NCBI RefSeq assembly: GCF_028401955.1
Contig: NZ_JAQOTJ010000002.1
Coordinates: 248,001 to 312,000 of the forward strand
Source: Bacillus sp. BP-3
GTDB taxonomy: Bacteria > Bacillota > Bacilli > Bacillales > Bacillaceae_G
Length of the DNA: 64,000 bases
Reading direction: 5' to 3'
In this document: positions 24,847-35,317 of the stretch, piece by piece
How the letters are laid out: each line of letters opens with the position of its first letter
How positions within the stretch are numbered: the stretch's first letter is position 1
Made by a program: the position numbers and the translations under genes
The notes under the pieces: model-generated
What the model saw: the letters and a program-made list of their open reading frames with translations, nothing else
Databases searched by the model: none
What the model was told of the DNA's origin: nothing

Positions 24847-25052
24847 GCGATGAACAAGGGACTGATGATGGTGAGGGATTTACCACTGAGACGTTCCTTG
24901 CATTGTGTTATAAATGTAAGCTTACAAGTTCAGATTTAGACGAAATGACAATCGGTATGTGCCTTGATTACATTAGTGAATATATTGAATTGCAGAATCC
25001 GCAAAAAGAAAAAGTGAGAAAAGCTTCACAAAAAGATTACGACTCATTCTAA
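24834..25052 (+). CDS. Tail assembly chaperone extension, made by -1 frameshift (gpGT-like)
   Basis: After A AAA AAG the -1 frame reads KKKDVSDEQGTDDGEGFTTE and continues 55 residues to DYDSF, stopping at 25052. It has no start codon or ribosome site of its own near its 5' end. The fused product would contact the tape measure during tail assembly. Confidence 0.85.
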   Translation, partial: KKDVSDEQGTDDGEGFTTETFLALCYKCKLTSSDLDEMTIGMCLDYISEYIELQNPQKEKVRKASQKDYDSF

Positions 25053-25054
25053 AA

Positions 25055-25090
25055 ATGACTACCTATACAACGGGTGGTCATTTTTATTTT
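25055..25090 (+). terminator. Terminator between tail chaperone and tape measure genes
   Basis: ATGACTACC (25055-25063) pairs with GGTGGTCAT (25073-25081), followed by TTTTATTTTTT. It probably lowers expression of tape measure relative to tail tube. Confidence 0.75.
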
Positions 25091-25111
25091 TTATAAAAAG
25101 GTGGTGAATGT

Positions 25112-28100
25112 GTGGATAAATCAATAAAAGGGATTACGATACAACTTGGTGCAGATACAACGAAATTAGGTAATGCTCTTAAAGATGTTACAAAGCAATC
25201 TGTGGATTTATCTCAAGAACTTAAGCAAGTAGAACGTGGATTGAAATTTAATCCTGGAAACACCGAATTACTTGCACAGAAGCAACAAATATTAGCTGAG
25301 CAAGTAACAGTAACAACTGAAAAGCTAAATAAGCTAAAAGAAGCGCAAACGCAGATTAATCAAAAATTTGCAGAAGGTAAGATATCACCAGAACAGTACA
25401 GGGCGTTTAACCGTGAAGTAATTGCAACTGAAAACCATCTGAAAAGCCTGCAAAACTCGATGCAAGAGATGGAAGCTGAAGAAGGTCGTATAGCTACTTC
25501 CACAAGACAACTAGAATCATTATTTCAAGCCACAGGTACAAGTGTAGATAACTTTTCTAGTGCTTTAGGTGGTAGATTAGTCAACGCTATTAAAAGCGGT
25601 ACAGCGTCATCTAAACAGCTTGACGATGCAATTAATAAAATCGGTGTGGAAGCATTAGGAACAAGAACAGATCTTGAAAAGATGAAACAGATTCTTGCAA
25701 CTATCGATGATGGTAATTCTGTAGAGAATGTAAGAAAAGAATTATCAAAGTTGTCACAAGAAGCAGAGCAAACAGGTAAAAAGTTTAAAGAACTTGATAT
25801 CGATTTAGAAAATATGTTAGGTGCAGCGGTCGCTGGCGGTGGAATTGATAAAGCTATTGAAACAGCATTAGATTCATCAAAATTAAAAACGAAAATCGAT
25901 ATATCATTTAACGTTCCTGAGGAATCTAAAAAGTCAGTAGAATCAGCTGTGCGAGGTATTGAAGCATATGGAGTTGATGGAGAAGCTGCGCTTGAAGGTG
26001 TCAGACGTCAATGGGCGTTAAATAAGACGGCTTCTGATGAAGCAAATACAGCTATTGTTAAACAAGCAGCTACTATTTCTCAAGCGTATTCTGGTATTGA
26101 TTTTAATGAATTGATTCAAGAAACAAATGAAATTGCTTCTGAAGTTGGTATCTCACAAGAAGCAGCTGTTGGATTAACTGACGCTCTTTTAAGAGTAGGA
26201 TTTCCGCCAGAACAATTAGATACAATCTCAGAATATGGGGCTCAGCTAACACGAGCAGGCTACAACGCTGAGGAAGTCCAAGCCATTATGGAAGCTGGTG
26301 TTGAAACTGGCACATGGAATATTGATAATTTACTAGATGGTTTGAAAGAAGGTCGCATTAAAGCAGCTGAGTTTGGACAAGGTGTCGACAAAGCTATGAA
26401 AGAGGCCTTAGAAGGTACTAATATTTCAGCTGAGCAGTTGGAAAAGTGGGGTCAATCTGTAGCTAAAGGCGGTAAAGAAGGTTCGGCAGCTATGACAGAG
26501 ATGGCTAAAGCGTTAGCTGGAATTGAAGATGAAACAAAACGAAATCAGATAGGTGTTAAGCTATTTGGTACAATGTGGGAAGACCAAGGCCAGAACATCA
26601 CAAACACATTGATAGAAGCGGGAAATAAAACTATTGATTTCAAAAAGAATCAAGATCAACTTAATGATTCTGTTAAAAAACTGGATGCATCACCAGCTGT
26701 TAAGTTTCAAAAGGCAATGGCTGATTTAAAGATGGCTCTTGAACCAGTATTAGCTGTTATTGCAAATGTAATTGGTAAATTTGCTGAGTGGATATCTGAA
26801 AATCCTCAATTAGCAGCAACATTAGCGACAATAGCTACAGTTATAGGTGTGATAGCCGGGGCCTGTTTAGCGCTTGCTCCTATATTTGTCACTTTATCTA
26901 GCATAATGGGTATATTCGGTTTAGGTGCAGCAGCAGCGGCTGGAGCGATGGTAGGTATAGTAGCTGTTGTTCCATTGATTATCGCTGGAGTAGCCGCTTT
27001 GGTCATTGCAATCGTTAAAAACTGGGATTCTATTAAACAAAAGACAATTGATATATGGAATTCGATTATTGAATTTCTTTCTAACTTGTGGAAGGGAATT
27101 GTGGATATAGCCTCAGAGGTTTGGGGAAAAGTTGTTGAAGTGACGACAAGTGTGTGGAATGGAATCAAGGATTTCTTTTCTGAACTTTGGGCCGGTATTG
27201 TAGAGATATTTACATCTACAGTAAATGGTATTCGCGATTTCTTTATTCAAGCATGGACAACTATATCAGAATTCTTTATGAGCATATGGAATGGGATTGT
27301 TGAGTTCTTAACACCAATTCTTCAAGGGATAGCGGATTTCTTTTCGGGGATTTGGAATGGAATTTCATCTGTTATACAAACTGTCTGGAATTTCATCTCA
27401 CAGTATTTACAAGCAATTTGGACAGCTATTTTGTATTTTGCTACTCCTATTTTTGAAAGTGTAAAACAATTTATTGTTGATACTTGGAATACAATTAGTT
27501 CCACTACAAGTGAAGTATGGCAAGCAATAACCGATTTTTTATCATCGGTTTGGAATGGACTTGTTGGCTTTGTTACACCAATCTTTGAATCTATAAAGAA
27601 CTTCATCATATCAGCATGGAACACAATTAGTTCAACAACAAGTACAGTGTGGAATGAAATCATTAGTTTCTTAACTGGATTATGGAATGGCATTGTTTCT
27701 ACAGCAACAAGTATTTTCGATGGAATCAAAAATGTTATTTCAACTGTGTGGAATTGGATAAGTAGTACAAGTAGTAGTATTTGGAATGGAATTAGTTCTG
27801 TTTTATCAGATGTTTGGAATGGGATTAAGTCCACAGCATCATCTATTTGGGAAGGTCTAAAAGAAGCAATTATGGGCCCGGTCCGTTGGGTTACTAATGC
27901 TGTAAGTAGTGCTTTTGATGGTATGAAATCAGGTGTTTTAGGAGCATGGGATGGTATAAAGTCAGGTATCAAAACGACAATAAATTTTATCATTGGAATG
28001 ATTAATAAATTCATAGATGGATTTAATACACCAGCTGATCTATTAAACAAAATACCTGGTGTTGATGCACCAAAAATTCCACATGTTCCAATGTTGGCCA

Positions 28101-28483
28101 CAGGTGGTCATGTTCTTGGAGATGGTCAATTCATAGCTGGTGAAGCTGGACCAGAGTTATTTACTAAGAAGGGAAACAAGGTATCTGTTACGCCGCTATC
28201 ATCAAGAGAGAAATCACTTGGTATCACGGGTACAATTAAAGAATTAGTTGCGAATATGAATCGTACTATGGCTAGTAACATACAATCACTCAATGAAAAT
28301 GCAATGCCTGTAACGAATGTTTCATATGCAGGAATGTCTGGTATAGATTCAACTCCAAAAGACATAGTTGTACAACTTACTGTAGATCAACCTATAGTTG
28401 TGGATGGTCGTACAGTGCAACGAGTTGTACGAAAAGAAAATATTCGTGAGGATAATATAAACTTGCTAAAAAGGGGGCAATAG
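25112..28483 (+). CDS. Tail tape measure protein
   Basis: This 1123-residue protein starts at GTG 25112 after GGTGGTGA. It has an N-terminal coiled-coil (about 15-120), a long helical region, and hydrophobic segments at about 565-640 (TIATVIGVIAGACLALAPIF). A Trp-rich array follows (repeats like IWNSIIEFLSNLWKGI, VWNGIKDFFSELWAGI) to about 930. It sets tail length. Confidence 0.95.
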   Translation: MDKSIKGITIQLGADTTKLGNALKDVTKQSVDLSQELKQVERGLKFNPGNTELLAQKQQILAEQVTVTTEKLNKLKEAQTQINQKFAEGKISPEQYRAFNREVIATENHLKSLQNSMQEMEAEEGRIATSTRQLESLFQATGTSVDNFSSALGGRLVNAIKSGTASSKQLDDAINKIGVEALGTRTDLEKMKQILATIDDGNSVENVRKELSKLSQEAEQTGKKFKELDIDLENMLGAAVAGGGIDKAIETALDSSKLKTKIDISFNVPEESKKSVESAVRGIEAYGVDGEAALEGVRRQWALNKTASDEANTAIVKQAATISQAYSGIDFNELIQETNEIASEVGISQEAAVGLTDALLRVGFPPEQLDTISEYGAQLTRAGYNAEEVQAIMEAGVETGTWNIDNLLDGLKEGRIKAAEFGQGVDKAMKEALEGTNISAEQLEKWGQSVAKGGKEGSAAMTEMAKALAGIEDETKRNQIGVKLFGTMWEDQGQNITNTLIEAGNKTIDFKKNQDQLNDSVKKLDASPAVKFQKAMADLKMALEPVLAVIANVIGKFAEWISENPQLAATLATIATVIGVIAGACLALAPIFVTLSSIMGIFGLGAAAAAGAMVGIVAVVPLIIAGVAALVIAIVKNWDSIKQKTIDIWNSIIEFLSNLWKGIVDIASEVWGKVVEVTTSVWNGIKDFFSELWAGIVEIFTSTVNGIRDFFIQAWTTISEFFMSIWNGIVEFLTPILQGIADFFSGIWNGISSVIQTVWNFISQYLQAIWTAILYFATPIFESVKQFIVDTWNTISSTTSEVWQAITDFLSSVWNGLVGFVTPIFESIKNFIISAWNTISSTTSTVWNEIISFLTGLWNGIVSTATSIFDGIKNVISTVWNWISSTSSSIWNGISSVLSDVWNGIKSTASSIWEGLKEAIMGPVRWVTNAVSSAFDGMKSGVLGAWDGIKSGIKTTINFIIGMINKFIDGFNTPADLLNKIPGVDAPKIPHVPMLATGGHVLGDGQFIAGEAGPELFTKKGNKVSVTPLSSREKSLGITGTIKELVANMNRTMASNIQSLNENAMPVTNVSYAGMSGIDSTPKDIVVQLTVDQPIVVDGRTVQRVVRKENIREDNINLLKRGQ

Positions 28484-28486
28484 TAA

Positions 28487-29314
28487 ATGCCAGATACAAT
28501 GATTTTATTTAAGAATGGACAAACTTGCTCCCTTAAAAAAGATTACAATGTAGAAACTTTAGAATTAACAGTAGATCCACCTCGAAAAGAATCAGATAAG
28601 ATGAAAATAAAAGGACAGTTTGGTGTTCATCATTACAATAAAAGCTATACAGAGCGAGGGTGTCAATTAAGAATTCTTGTGGATACAGGAGATATTGAGG
28701 GAGTATATGAAAAGAGAAATGAACTATACGCTTTATTTGGTAGGTTAGAAGATTTTTATATTATTTATTCGAGGGAACCAGGCATACGAAGACGTGTTGA
28801 GTATGAAGACATGAAAATTAACCGTCCACCTGGTTCTTTATTATTTGAAATTACTGTTGAATTTTCCATACCGGATGGTTTTGGCGAAAGTATCTTTACA
28901 TCACTAGATGCGAAGGAATGGGATACGAATAAATTCGCATGGGGCATGGGATTAGAATGGGATGATAAATACGATTATACATTCAAAGAGAAAATATTTT
29001 ATTTTAAAAATATTGGTTCCATGGAAATTAACCCAGCCCAACATGATATAACATGGCGGATTAAATGTGATCCGCGTTACTTAAAGATTACTAATTTTAC
29101 TACTAATGATTCTTTAACCATTTACAATCCCGGTGCTGTATCACAAGGAATCATTGTTATAAAAGGACTTCACATAGAAGACGAATACGGCCGTAATTTG
29201 GTACGCCATGCTGATGCAGGAGAAATCCATCTTGTGCCTGGCATAAATCAAATCAAAATTGAATCGTCTACGTTCCATTGGTGTGAAGTAAATACAAGAT
29301 TCTATTATTTATAG
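28487..29314 (+). CDS. Distal tail protein (Dit)
   Basis: This 275-residue protein follows the tape measure after AAGGGGGC. The pattern (KMKIKGQFGVHHYNKSYTERG...LYALFGRLEDFYIIY, SIPDGFG) matches Dit/phage tail family proteins forming the baseplate hub. Position between tape measure and tail fibre genes agrees. Confidence 0.87.
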   Translation: MPDTMILFKNGQTCSLKKDYNVETLELTVDPPRKESDKMKIKGQFGVHHYNKSYTERGCQLRILVDTGDIEGVYEKRNELYALFGRLEDFYIIYSREPGIRRRVEYEDMKINRPPGSLLFEITVEFSIPDGFGESIFTSLDAKEWDTNKFAWGMGLEWDDKYDYTFKEKIFYFKNIGSMEINPAQHDITWRIKCDPRYLKITNFTTNDSLTIYNPGAVSQGIIVIKGLHIEDEYGRNLVRHADAGEIHLVPGINQIKIESSTFHWCEVNTRFYYL

Positions 29315-29329
29315 AAAGGAGCGAATGCC

Positions 29330-31315
29330 ATGAGTTTATCAAGAAAATATTATATAAATACTCTTATATCTGCCGATGAACGGAAAGAATTGAATTTAGA
29401 AATAGATAACGTATATGTAGAGCTTGTGAACAACAACAATTTTATTGGTAAGGTTCAACAAGCTCTTTTAGATTTAACAAACAAAGAAATTAATGATGTT
29501 GCTAATTTACAGTCTTTAATAGCAAGTGGAGACGCCAATTCTTTAAATGTAGTCAAAAAAATGATTTCGGATTTCTTAGCAGCAAAACCATCCAATTTTG
29601 ATGAAGTGACTACAGCGAGATTAGGCGAAAGGACTTTATATGATTTTAATCAGAAAATCAAAACTAAACTAGATAATACAGATAGTTTTCAACGAATTAA
29701 ATTAACTGATGATGAAGGTTATTCTGTGAAACTTACAGATGCCAGCGATCTTAATTTGATTACTAAAACTGGTTATTACAGAGGATTTGAACTTAAAAAT
29801 TCTCCAAAAGAAAATAATTATGGTTGGTATATTCAAGTGTATTCGCATAATGTTAGCGATTTCGCTTGTATGCAAATTGCATACTGTCTTCACAGTGCAG
29901 AAGATAACAGCCTATATGTTCGTAAGAAAGTCAAAGGAATTTGGACGGAATGGAAGCAGCTTGGTTTGGCTGGTGCTTATGATGATATCAAGAATGAAAT
30001 TAATAAAGTTAAGGGTACTCAACCTTCATTAGATGCAGCTATTAGAGCAATGATTCCGTATAACAGTGTTAATTATTATGGCAATGATAATGCAGCATTC
30101 CAAAAAGCATTAAACGAATCAGCAGGAAAAACTTTAGATGTACCATCTGGAACATATATGATTGGTGATTTAGAAATTCCAAGCAACATAACAATTCGTG
30201 CAGATCCGAATGCTGTATTTACATTAAAAACAGGAAGTACAACGTTTTTTACAAATAAAGATGTTGTTAATATTGGCGGGTACGATAAAACAAGAGGCAT
30301 CGTATTTAAAGGTGGAGTATTTGATCTAAAAAAGACAAAGGATGCAAAAATATTTGTGTTATCTCATTGTCAAGATATTGTGATTGATACAAAAATTATA
30401 AATGGTGGGGAATCACAATCATACATCGCTCTTAATGCTGTGAAAGATTCAGAAATAGACATAGAAGCTGTGGATTGTACTGCCACAACATCGACAGGTG
30501 CAACGGTAGGTATTTATGTATTCAATGATAAAAATACGCTTATGAACCAAAATACAAAGCCTTATGATATGACACCTTGTGACAATATAACTGTTAATCT
30601 CAAATTGAAAAATGTAAAAAAAGGACTAGCTGAAATTGCACCAGTAGACAAAGTGATTCATAAGAATATCACTTATAACGTTCAGGGTGAAAATGTATTA
30701 GAAGAACTTGGATTGTTCAATAATATGTCTTATTTCAAAACAGAAAAAGTAGTCGGAAATGATATTGGACATGGCTTAGTATTCCAAATTCTTAATGATA
30801 CTTGTGAAGATTTTACAATAACAGGTGTTAATATTCGAAATGGTAAAAGTAAAGAAACATCCCGTGGTGTTTGGTTCAAAAGTAAGGAAGGCGACAATGC
30901 ACCGCAGTATAAAAATGTTCGGATTTCCAATCCTGTTATTCGATCGTTTGCAAAAGGTATCACAACAGATTATGGGTTTAGCGCTAAAATTACCAATCCA
31001 GACATACAAGAATGTTGGGAAGATGGTATTTGGAATTACTTTACCCTTGATTGGGGACTAAACGGTGGAACAGTCAAATACAACAATAAAAATGGTTGGG
31101 ATTCCCGTGCTGATGTCCACATAGGTGAATTAGCTATTGATAATGGGAATAAAAAAGTATTTAGATCGATTCTTTCAAATGTCCAAGTCAGAACATTACG
31201 AGTAGAGAACATACAAGATAGTATTATTGCGAATGTAATTATTAAAGGTGGGGCCTTCTCTCAAGTTGGTTCTAATCACAATAATCAAATCAATGTTTTA
31301 GAAGTGGGTTGGTAG
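29330..31315 (+). CDS. Tail spike-like protein with pectate-lyase-type beta-helix
   Basis: This 661-residue protein starts with AAAGGAGCG upstream. Residues about 1-240 carry a tail-attachment region and a pyocin-knob-like segment (YYRGFELKNSPKENNYGWYIQVYSHN...WTEWKQLG). From about 245 onward the sequence (NYYGNDNAAFQKALNESAG, VPSGTYMIGDLEIPSNITI) is a right-handed beta-helix like pectate lyase superfamily spikes. It likely binds or degrades a surface glycan. Its place between Dit and Tal is unusual. Confidence 0.82.
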   Translation: MSLSRKYYINTLISADERKELNLEIDNVYVELVNNNNFIGKVQQALLDLTNKEINDVANLQSLIASGDANSLNVVKKMISDFLAAKPSNFDEVTTARLGERTLYDFNQKIKTKLDNTDSFQRIKLTDDEGYSVKLTDASDLNLITKTGYYRGFELKNSPKENNYGWYIQVYSHNVSDFACMQIAYCLHSAEDNSLYVRKKVKGIWTEWKQLGLAGAYDDIKNEINKVKGTQPSLDAAIRAMIPYNSVNYYGNDNAAFQKALNESAGKTLDVPSGTYMIGDLEIPSNITIRADPNAVFTLKTGSTTFFTNKDVVNIGGYDKTRGIVFKGGVFDLKKTKDAKIFVLSHCQDIVIDTKIINGGESQSYIALNAVKDSEIDIEAVDCTATTSTGATVGIYVFNDKNTLMNQNTKPYDMTPCDNITVNLKLKNVKKGLAEIAPVDKVIHKNITYNVQGENVLEELGLFNNMSYFKTEKVVGNDIGHGLVFQILNDTCEDFTITGVNIRNGKSKETSRGVWFKSKEGDNAPQYKNVRISNPVIRSFAKGITTDYGFSAKITNPDIQECWEDGIWNYFTLDWGLNGGTVKYNNKNGWDSRADVHIGELAIDNGNKKVFRSILSNVQVRTLRVENIQDSIIANVIIKGGAFSQVGSNHNNQINVLEVGW

Positions 31316-31316
31316 T

Positions 31317-34300
31317 ATGAAGCGAGTGGAAAGACCTAAGATTGAACAGTTATCAACGGGTGAACAATTTCATTTAGTTGATATGAAACTTTTTGAAGTA
31401 ATAGAGGGCAAGAATGAACCGTCCTCTATTCGCTTCGAAGTTCCAGATACTAATAAAAACAGGCGTGTTTATCCGTATGTAGAAGATAGGAATCTACTTA
31501 TCTTTGAAGGGCAGTACTATATTATTTTAGTCAATCAACAAGATGAACTTGGATTTAAAGATTGTGACGCGATACAAGTTGGTGCGGAACTATCTTTGCA
31601 AACACAAGAAAAGAAGGTTACTGGTTATTTTTCAATAGAAGAAGGACTTGCCCACACATTTGAGGGAAGTAATTTCAAATATATCAATCGTTGCTCAAAA
31701 AAAATACAATTACAGTTCGATAACTTCGGTGGCGAAAGTCGAATGAAAATGATTCGAAAGCTACTGGATCGTTTTGATATTGAATGTATCTTCGATAACA
31801 TGACTGTTATTTTTGCGGATAGAATCGGTAAAACAACGGACAAGTTATATAAATTTGGTTACAACGTAAATGCCATTAAGAAAACAACAGATGATAGAAA
31901 TTGTTACTTCTCTGTTTTATTACTTGGTCATAAGCCATCTAAAGAAGAGGGAGATGGACCACAATTTACGTATTATTATGAATCACCTCTTAAATACAAG
32001 ATGCCGGAACTTATTCGTTTTCGACAGGCTGATAATATTGAGGATGATCGTGTAAAAGACAATGCAACAGCGTTGGAAAAATGTAAGGCAGCTGTTAATG
32101 ATATCCCTATTGTTTCTATCACTGTGGACCATAAAGAAGCAAACTTCGATGATTCAAATGAGCCAAAGGTCGGAGATAAAGCAATTCTTCAACATCACAA
32201 GTACAATATGGATTTTGATGTACGTGTAGTAAAGCGTACCCGTTATCCATATGAGCAGACACCAAATAATTATGAGTTTAGTAACAAACGAGATGAACTT
32301 GTGGATCGTACAGAAGAGCAAAAGAAATGGACCGCGGATATTCTTTCTGTAGTAAAAGAATTAGATCAAAGGTTATTAGAGGAATCCAATAATTATACAG
32401 ACCGTATCAATGCTATAACAGATAAAAAAGTCGAAGAAGCAAAGCAAGAAAGTGAAGCAGCAAAGAAACTTGCTGAGCTTGTTAAAGAAAACCAAAAGAA
32501 CTTTCAAACTACAATTATTGAAAGTGATACGGAACCAACAACTAATCTTGAGCCTGGTAAAACACTTTGGTTGGATACATCGAAAGGTAAGCCTGGTGTT
32601 CTGAAGAAATGGAACGGGAAAACATGGGATATAATCGTTCCGGATATTGAAGGTGCAATCAAAGCTTCTGAGGAAAAGACGAATAAGGAAATACAACAGA
32701 TTGTATCTGATATGCAAAGTAAAGTTGATAAAAATTGGCTTGATAGTCAATTAAAAGATAAAGCTGATAAAAGCGGAGTTTACACGAAAGAAGAAAGTGA
32801 TAAGAAGCTTGAAGGTTTTGTGAGTAAACAAATATACGAAACAGATAAGAATGGAAACATTAAAAAGTTTGAAGACATAGGAACTAAATTTACTCAGACA
32901 GATACAGCTATCAGTCAAATGGCCACAAAGCAAAATGTTACTGATTTAGGAAACAATCTAACTTCTGTATCAAAAGTCGCAAATGAAGCAAAGCAAACCG
33001 CAGAAGGTAACACTCGTACTATCACAGATATACAAACAACTGTGGATGAACAAAAAACGGCTGTTGGCAATCTATCTAAAAAAACAACTGAAATTGAAGA
33101 AAAGGCTGGGCAAATTACTGAGAAATTAACGAGCGTTGAACAAAAACAAGGTCAATTCGAACAGAAAACAGCTGAATTAACCCGTACAACCGATTCTATT
33201 AAACAAAGTGTAGAAAGTATTTCTAAAACACAAACGACACAAGGTGAACAAATAAAACAGGCGCAATCCACACTTGAAACACAAGCAGAATCGATAAAAG
33301 CGAAAGTATCCATTACAGAGGTTGGTAACTATGTTAGTAGCTTAGGGATGGATAACTTGATCAAAAATTCATTGTTGAGAAAAGATGCAAGCCATTGGAC
33401 ATTGGGAGCTAGTGTTACACGGGATACAAATACAACTTATAACGGTTGCTATAGTATCTTGTCTAATCAAAATGGTTTAACAGCAGATTCTTGGCGAGGT
33501 GGAACGAGTGAAAATGTTCCAGCATCTGAAGGTGAAAATTTCGTTATGTCTGGTTGGTTCATGACCGATGATAAAAGTAAATTTGATAAAGGTGCAATCA
33601 TTTGTATCAATTTCTATGATACTGCTGGAAAAAGAATATTTTTCCCAGGTAAAGCTATTGATATGGAAAACAATGTTTGGAAACAATCGTTTTTAACTGC
33701 TAAAGCACCAGCAGGAACTGCAACTGTAAATGCGATGTTCTTTGTATCAAGAAATGGTAAGTTATGGGCGTCTAAAATGATGTTACAACGTGGAACAAAA
33801 CCATCTGAGTTTACTGAGAATGCAATGGATGTGGTTGGTAGAGATGAATTATTAGGACAGATTGCTGAAAAAGTAGCTACAGCTGATTACAACAAGAAAA
33901 CAGAACAAATTGACCGCGAGATTTCCGCTACAAAAGAAGGCATTAACCTTGCAGCTAAAAAGACGGAAGTCTATACACGTACTGAAAGTGATGGGAAGTA
34001 TGCTACAGGTGCTTATGTAAAAGAAATGGAATCACGTATCAGTGTTACTGAAAAAGATATTTTAAGCACAGTTAGAGTCGGTAATATAGTTTCGAGCATT
34101 AACCAAACAGCTGAAACAATAAAAATTGAAGCAAAACGCATTAACTTAGTTGGTGCCGTTACAGCAGAATCAATTGCTGGTAAACTTCTTGAAGGTATCA
34201 CTATTAGAGCGAAAGATCCGAACGATAATAATAATTTTACAGAGATGTCGAATGGTCGAATCTTTACACAAGGATTTCAAACTCCAGCTGAATGGAATCG

Positions 34301-35132
34301 ATGGGCAAAGAAAGTTGTTACAGGTTTAGAAAAGGGACTTTTTTATAGTAAGGGTTATAAAGAAGACGGTTCGCAAGCAAATTCTGTAGAAATTGCATCA
34401 TGGGGATTGAACCTTAACAATGGTAATGATCAAGCAACATACGGAGCGTCTACATTTACTATATTGGACACAGGTCAAAGAAAGTCTATCTCCGCAAAAT
34501 CTTATGATTCAACTCAAGGATGGAAACCAACGTTGACCCTTGATAACCCTCAAAATGCAGAATTTGTAAAGATAACGTCAAATGCAATTTATTTGTATAA
34601 CATGAATAAAAACTATAAGAATGAATTGGTTACTGAGGATGTCGGTTCACATTTAACCATGTATAAGTCAATGTTATGTTGCGATGACGGATGGGATGGA
34701 GATTTTCAAGTTAAAAATGCAAGTGGTTCTGGCCCAAAGGGTATAGCAGCAGCTGCATTCCGAAACTCTTCACAAAGAAAACTAAAAACAGGAATAAAAG
34801 ATTTACAATTTAGTGCTTTAGATGTTGTTATGCAAGCCGAAATAAAAGAATATTATTATAAATCTGATATGGAAGAACTTTATAAAAAGCGTGCTGATAG
34901 AAAAGACGATGATGAATTACCAACAATAAATGATATCAATATTCACTATGGCATTATAGCTGATGATGCTCCATCACAATTGACAGATAAAAATCGAACT
35001 GGTGTTGATGTATATGGAATGGGATCCATTAATATGGCGGCATTAAAGGAATATGTAATTAAAACTGATGCTAGACTAGATAAAATAGAAAAACAATTAG
35101 AAAAGGTGATTAATAGTGAAAATAACAGCTAG
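31317..35132 (+). CDS. Tail-associated endopeptidase/Tal protein with carbohydrate-binding and S74-like C-terminal domain
   Basis: This 1271-residue protein starts 1 bp after the beta-helix gene. An N-terminal Tal/prophage-tail domain (about 1-330) is followed by coiled-coil rich in Lys/Glu/Gln (about 340-670). A carbohydrate-binding-like jelly roll follows (about 680-840, ENLIKNSL-type; HWTLGASVTRDTNTTYNGCY). The tail end, SSQRKLKTGIKDLQ...AALKEYVIKTDARLDKIEKQ, resembles the S74 self-cleaving chaperone with Ser/Lys. It is the main fibre/receptor-binding protein. Confidence 0.88.
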   Translation: MKRVERPKIEQLSTGEQFHLVDMKLFEVIEGKNEPSSIRFEVPDTNKNRRVYPYVEDRNLLIFEGQYYIILVNQQDELGFKDCDAIQVGAELSLQTQEKKVTGYFSIEEGLAHTFEGSNFKYINRCSKKIQLQFDNFGGESRMKMIRKLLDRFDIECIFDNMTVIFADRIGKTTDKLYKFGYNVNAIKKTTDDRNCYFSVLLLGHKPSKEEGDGPQFTYYYESPLKYKMPELIRFRQADNIEDDRVKDNATALEKCKAAVNDIPIVSITVDHKEANFDDSNEPKVGDKAILQHHKYNMDFDVRVVKRTRYPYEQTPNNYEFSNKRDELVDRTEEQKKWTADILSVVKELDQRLLEESNNYTDRINAITDKKVEEAKQESEAAKKLAELVKENQKNFQTTIIESDTEPTTNLEPGKTLWLDTSKGKPGVLKKWNGKTWDIIVPDIEGAIKASEEKTNKEIQQIVSDMQSKVDKNWLDSQLKDKADKSGVYTKEESDKKLEGFVSKQIYETDKNGNIKKFEDIGTKFTQTDTAISQMATKQNVTDLGNNLTSVSKVANEAKQTAEGNTRTITDIQTTVDEQKTAVGNLSKKTTEIEEKAGQITEKLTSVEQKQGQFEQKTAELTRTTDSIKQSVESISKTQTTQGEQIKQAQSTLETQAESIKAKVSITEVGNYVSSLGMDNLIKNSLLRKDASHWTLGASVTRDTNTTYNGCYSILSNQNGLTADSWRGGTSENVPASEGENFVMSGWFMTDDKSKFDKGAIICINFYDTAGKRIFFPGKAIDMENNVWKQSFLTAKAPAGTATVNAMFFVSRNGKLWASKMMLQRGTKPSEFTENAMDVVGRDELLGQIAEKVATADYNKKTEQIDREISATKEGINLAAKKTEVYTRTESDGKYATGAYVKEMESRISVTEKDILSTVRVGNIVSSINQTAETIKIEAKRINLVGAVTAESIAGKLLEGITIRAKDPNDNNNFTEMSNGRIFTQGFQTPAEWNRWAKKVVTGLEKGLFYSKGYKEDGSQANSVEIASWGLNLNNGNDQATYGASTFTILDTGQRKSISAKSYDSTQGWKPTLTLDNPQNAEFVKITSNAIYLYNMNKNYKNELVTEDVGSHLTMYKSMLCCDDGWDGDFQVKNASGSGPKGIAAAAFRNSSQRKLKTGIKDLQFSALDVVMQAEIKEYYYKSDMEELYKKRADRKDDDELPTINDINIHYGIIADDAPSQLTDKNRTGVDVYGMGSINMAALKEYVIKTDARLDKIEKQLEKVINSENNS

Positions 35133-35286
35133 TGCAGAAATGTATGCAAAAGTGGTGGAAGAACAACTAAGTGCGGTCACACACGACAAAAACATTTATC
35201 TAGCTCGCGTAATCGAACTAGAAGCAGAAAATCAAAAGTTAATAGAAGAAAATGAGAAGTTGAAACCAAAGTCTGCTAATAAGTAA
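35116..35286 (+). CDS. Small coiled-coil phage protein after Tal
   Basis: This 56-residue protein starts at GTG 35116 after AAAAGGTGATTAATA and overlaps the Tal 3' end by 17 bp. The sequence ends in a heptad-like helix (RVIELEAENQKLIEENEKL). Small proteins of this sort are common between tail and lysis genes. Confidence 0.65.
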   Translation: MKITASAEMYAKVVEEQLSAVTHDKNIYLARVIELEAENQKLIEENEKLKPKSANK

Positions 35287-35317
35287 GGCTTTTTTTATTT
35301 TGAAAGGAGGTGAGGAT

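Noticed and set aside
27322-28101. 259-codon ORF on the minus strand inside the tape measure gene
   Set aside because: Shadow of the Trp-rich repeat region; no ribosome site and low-complexity translation.
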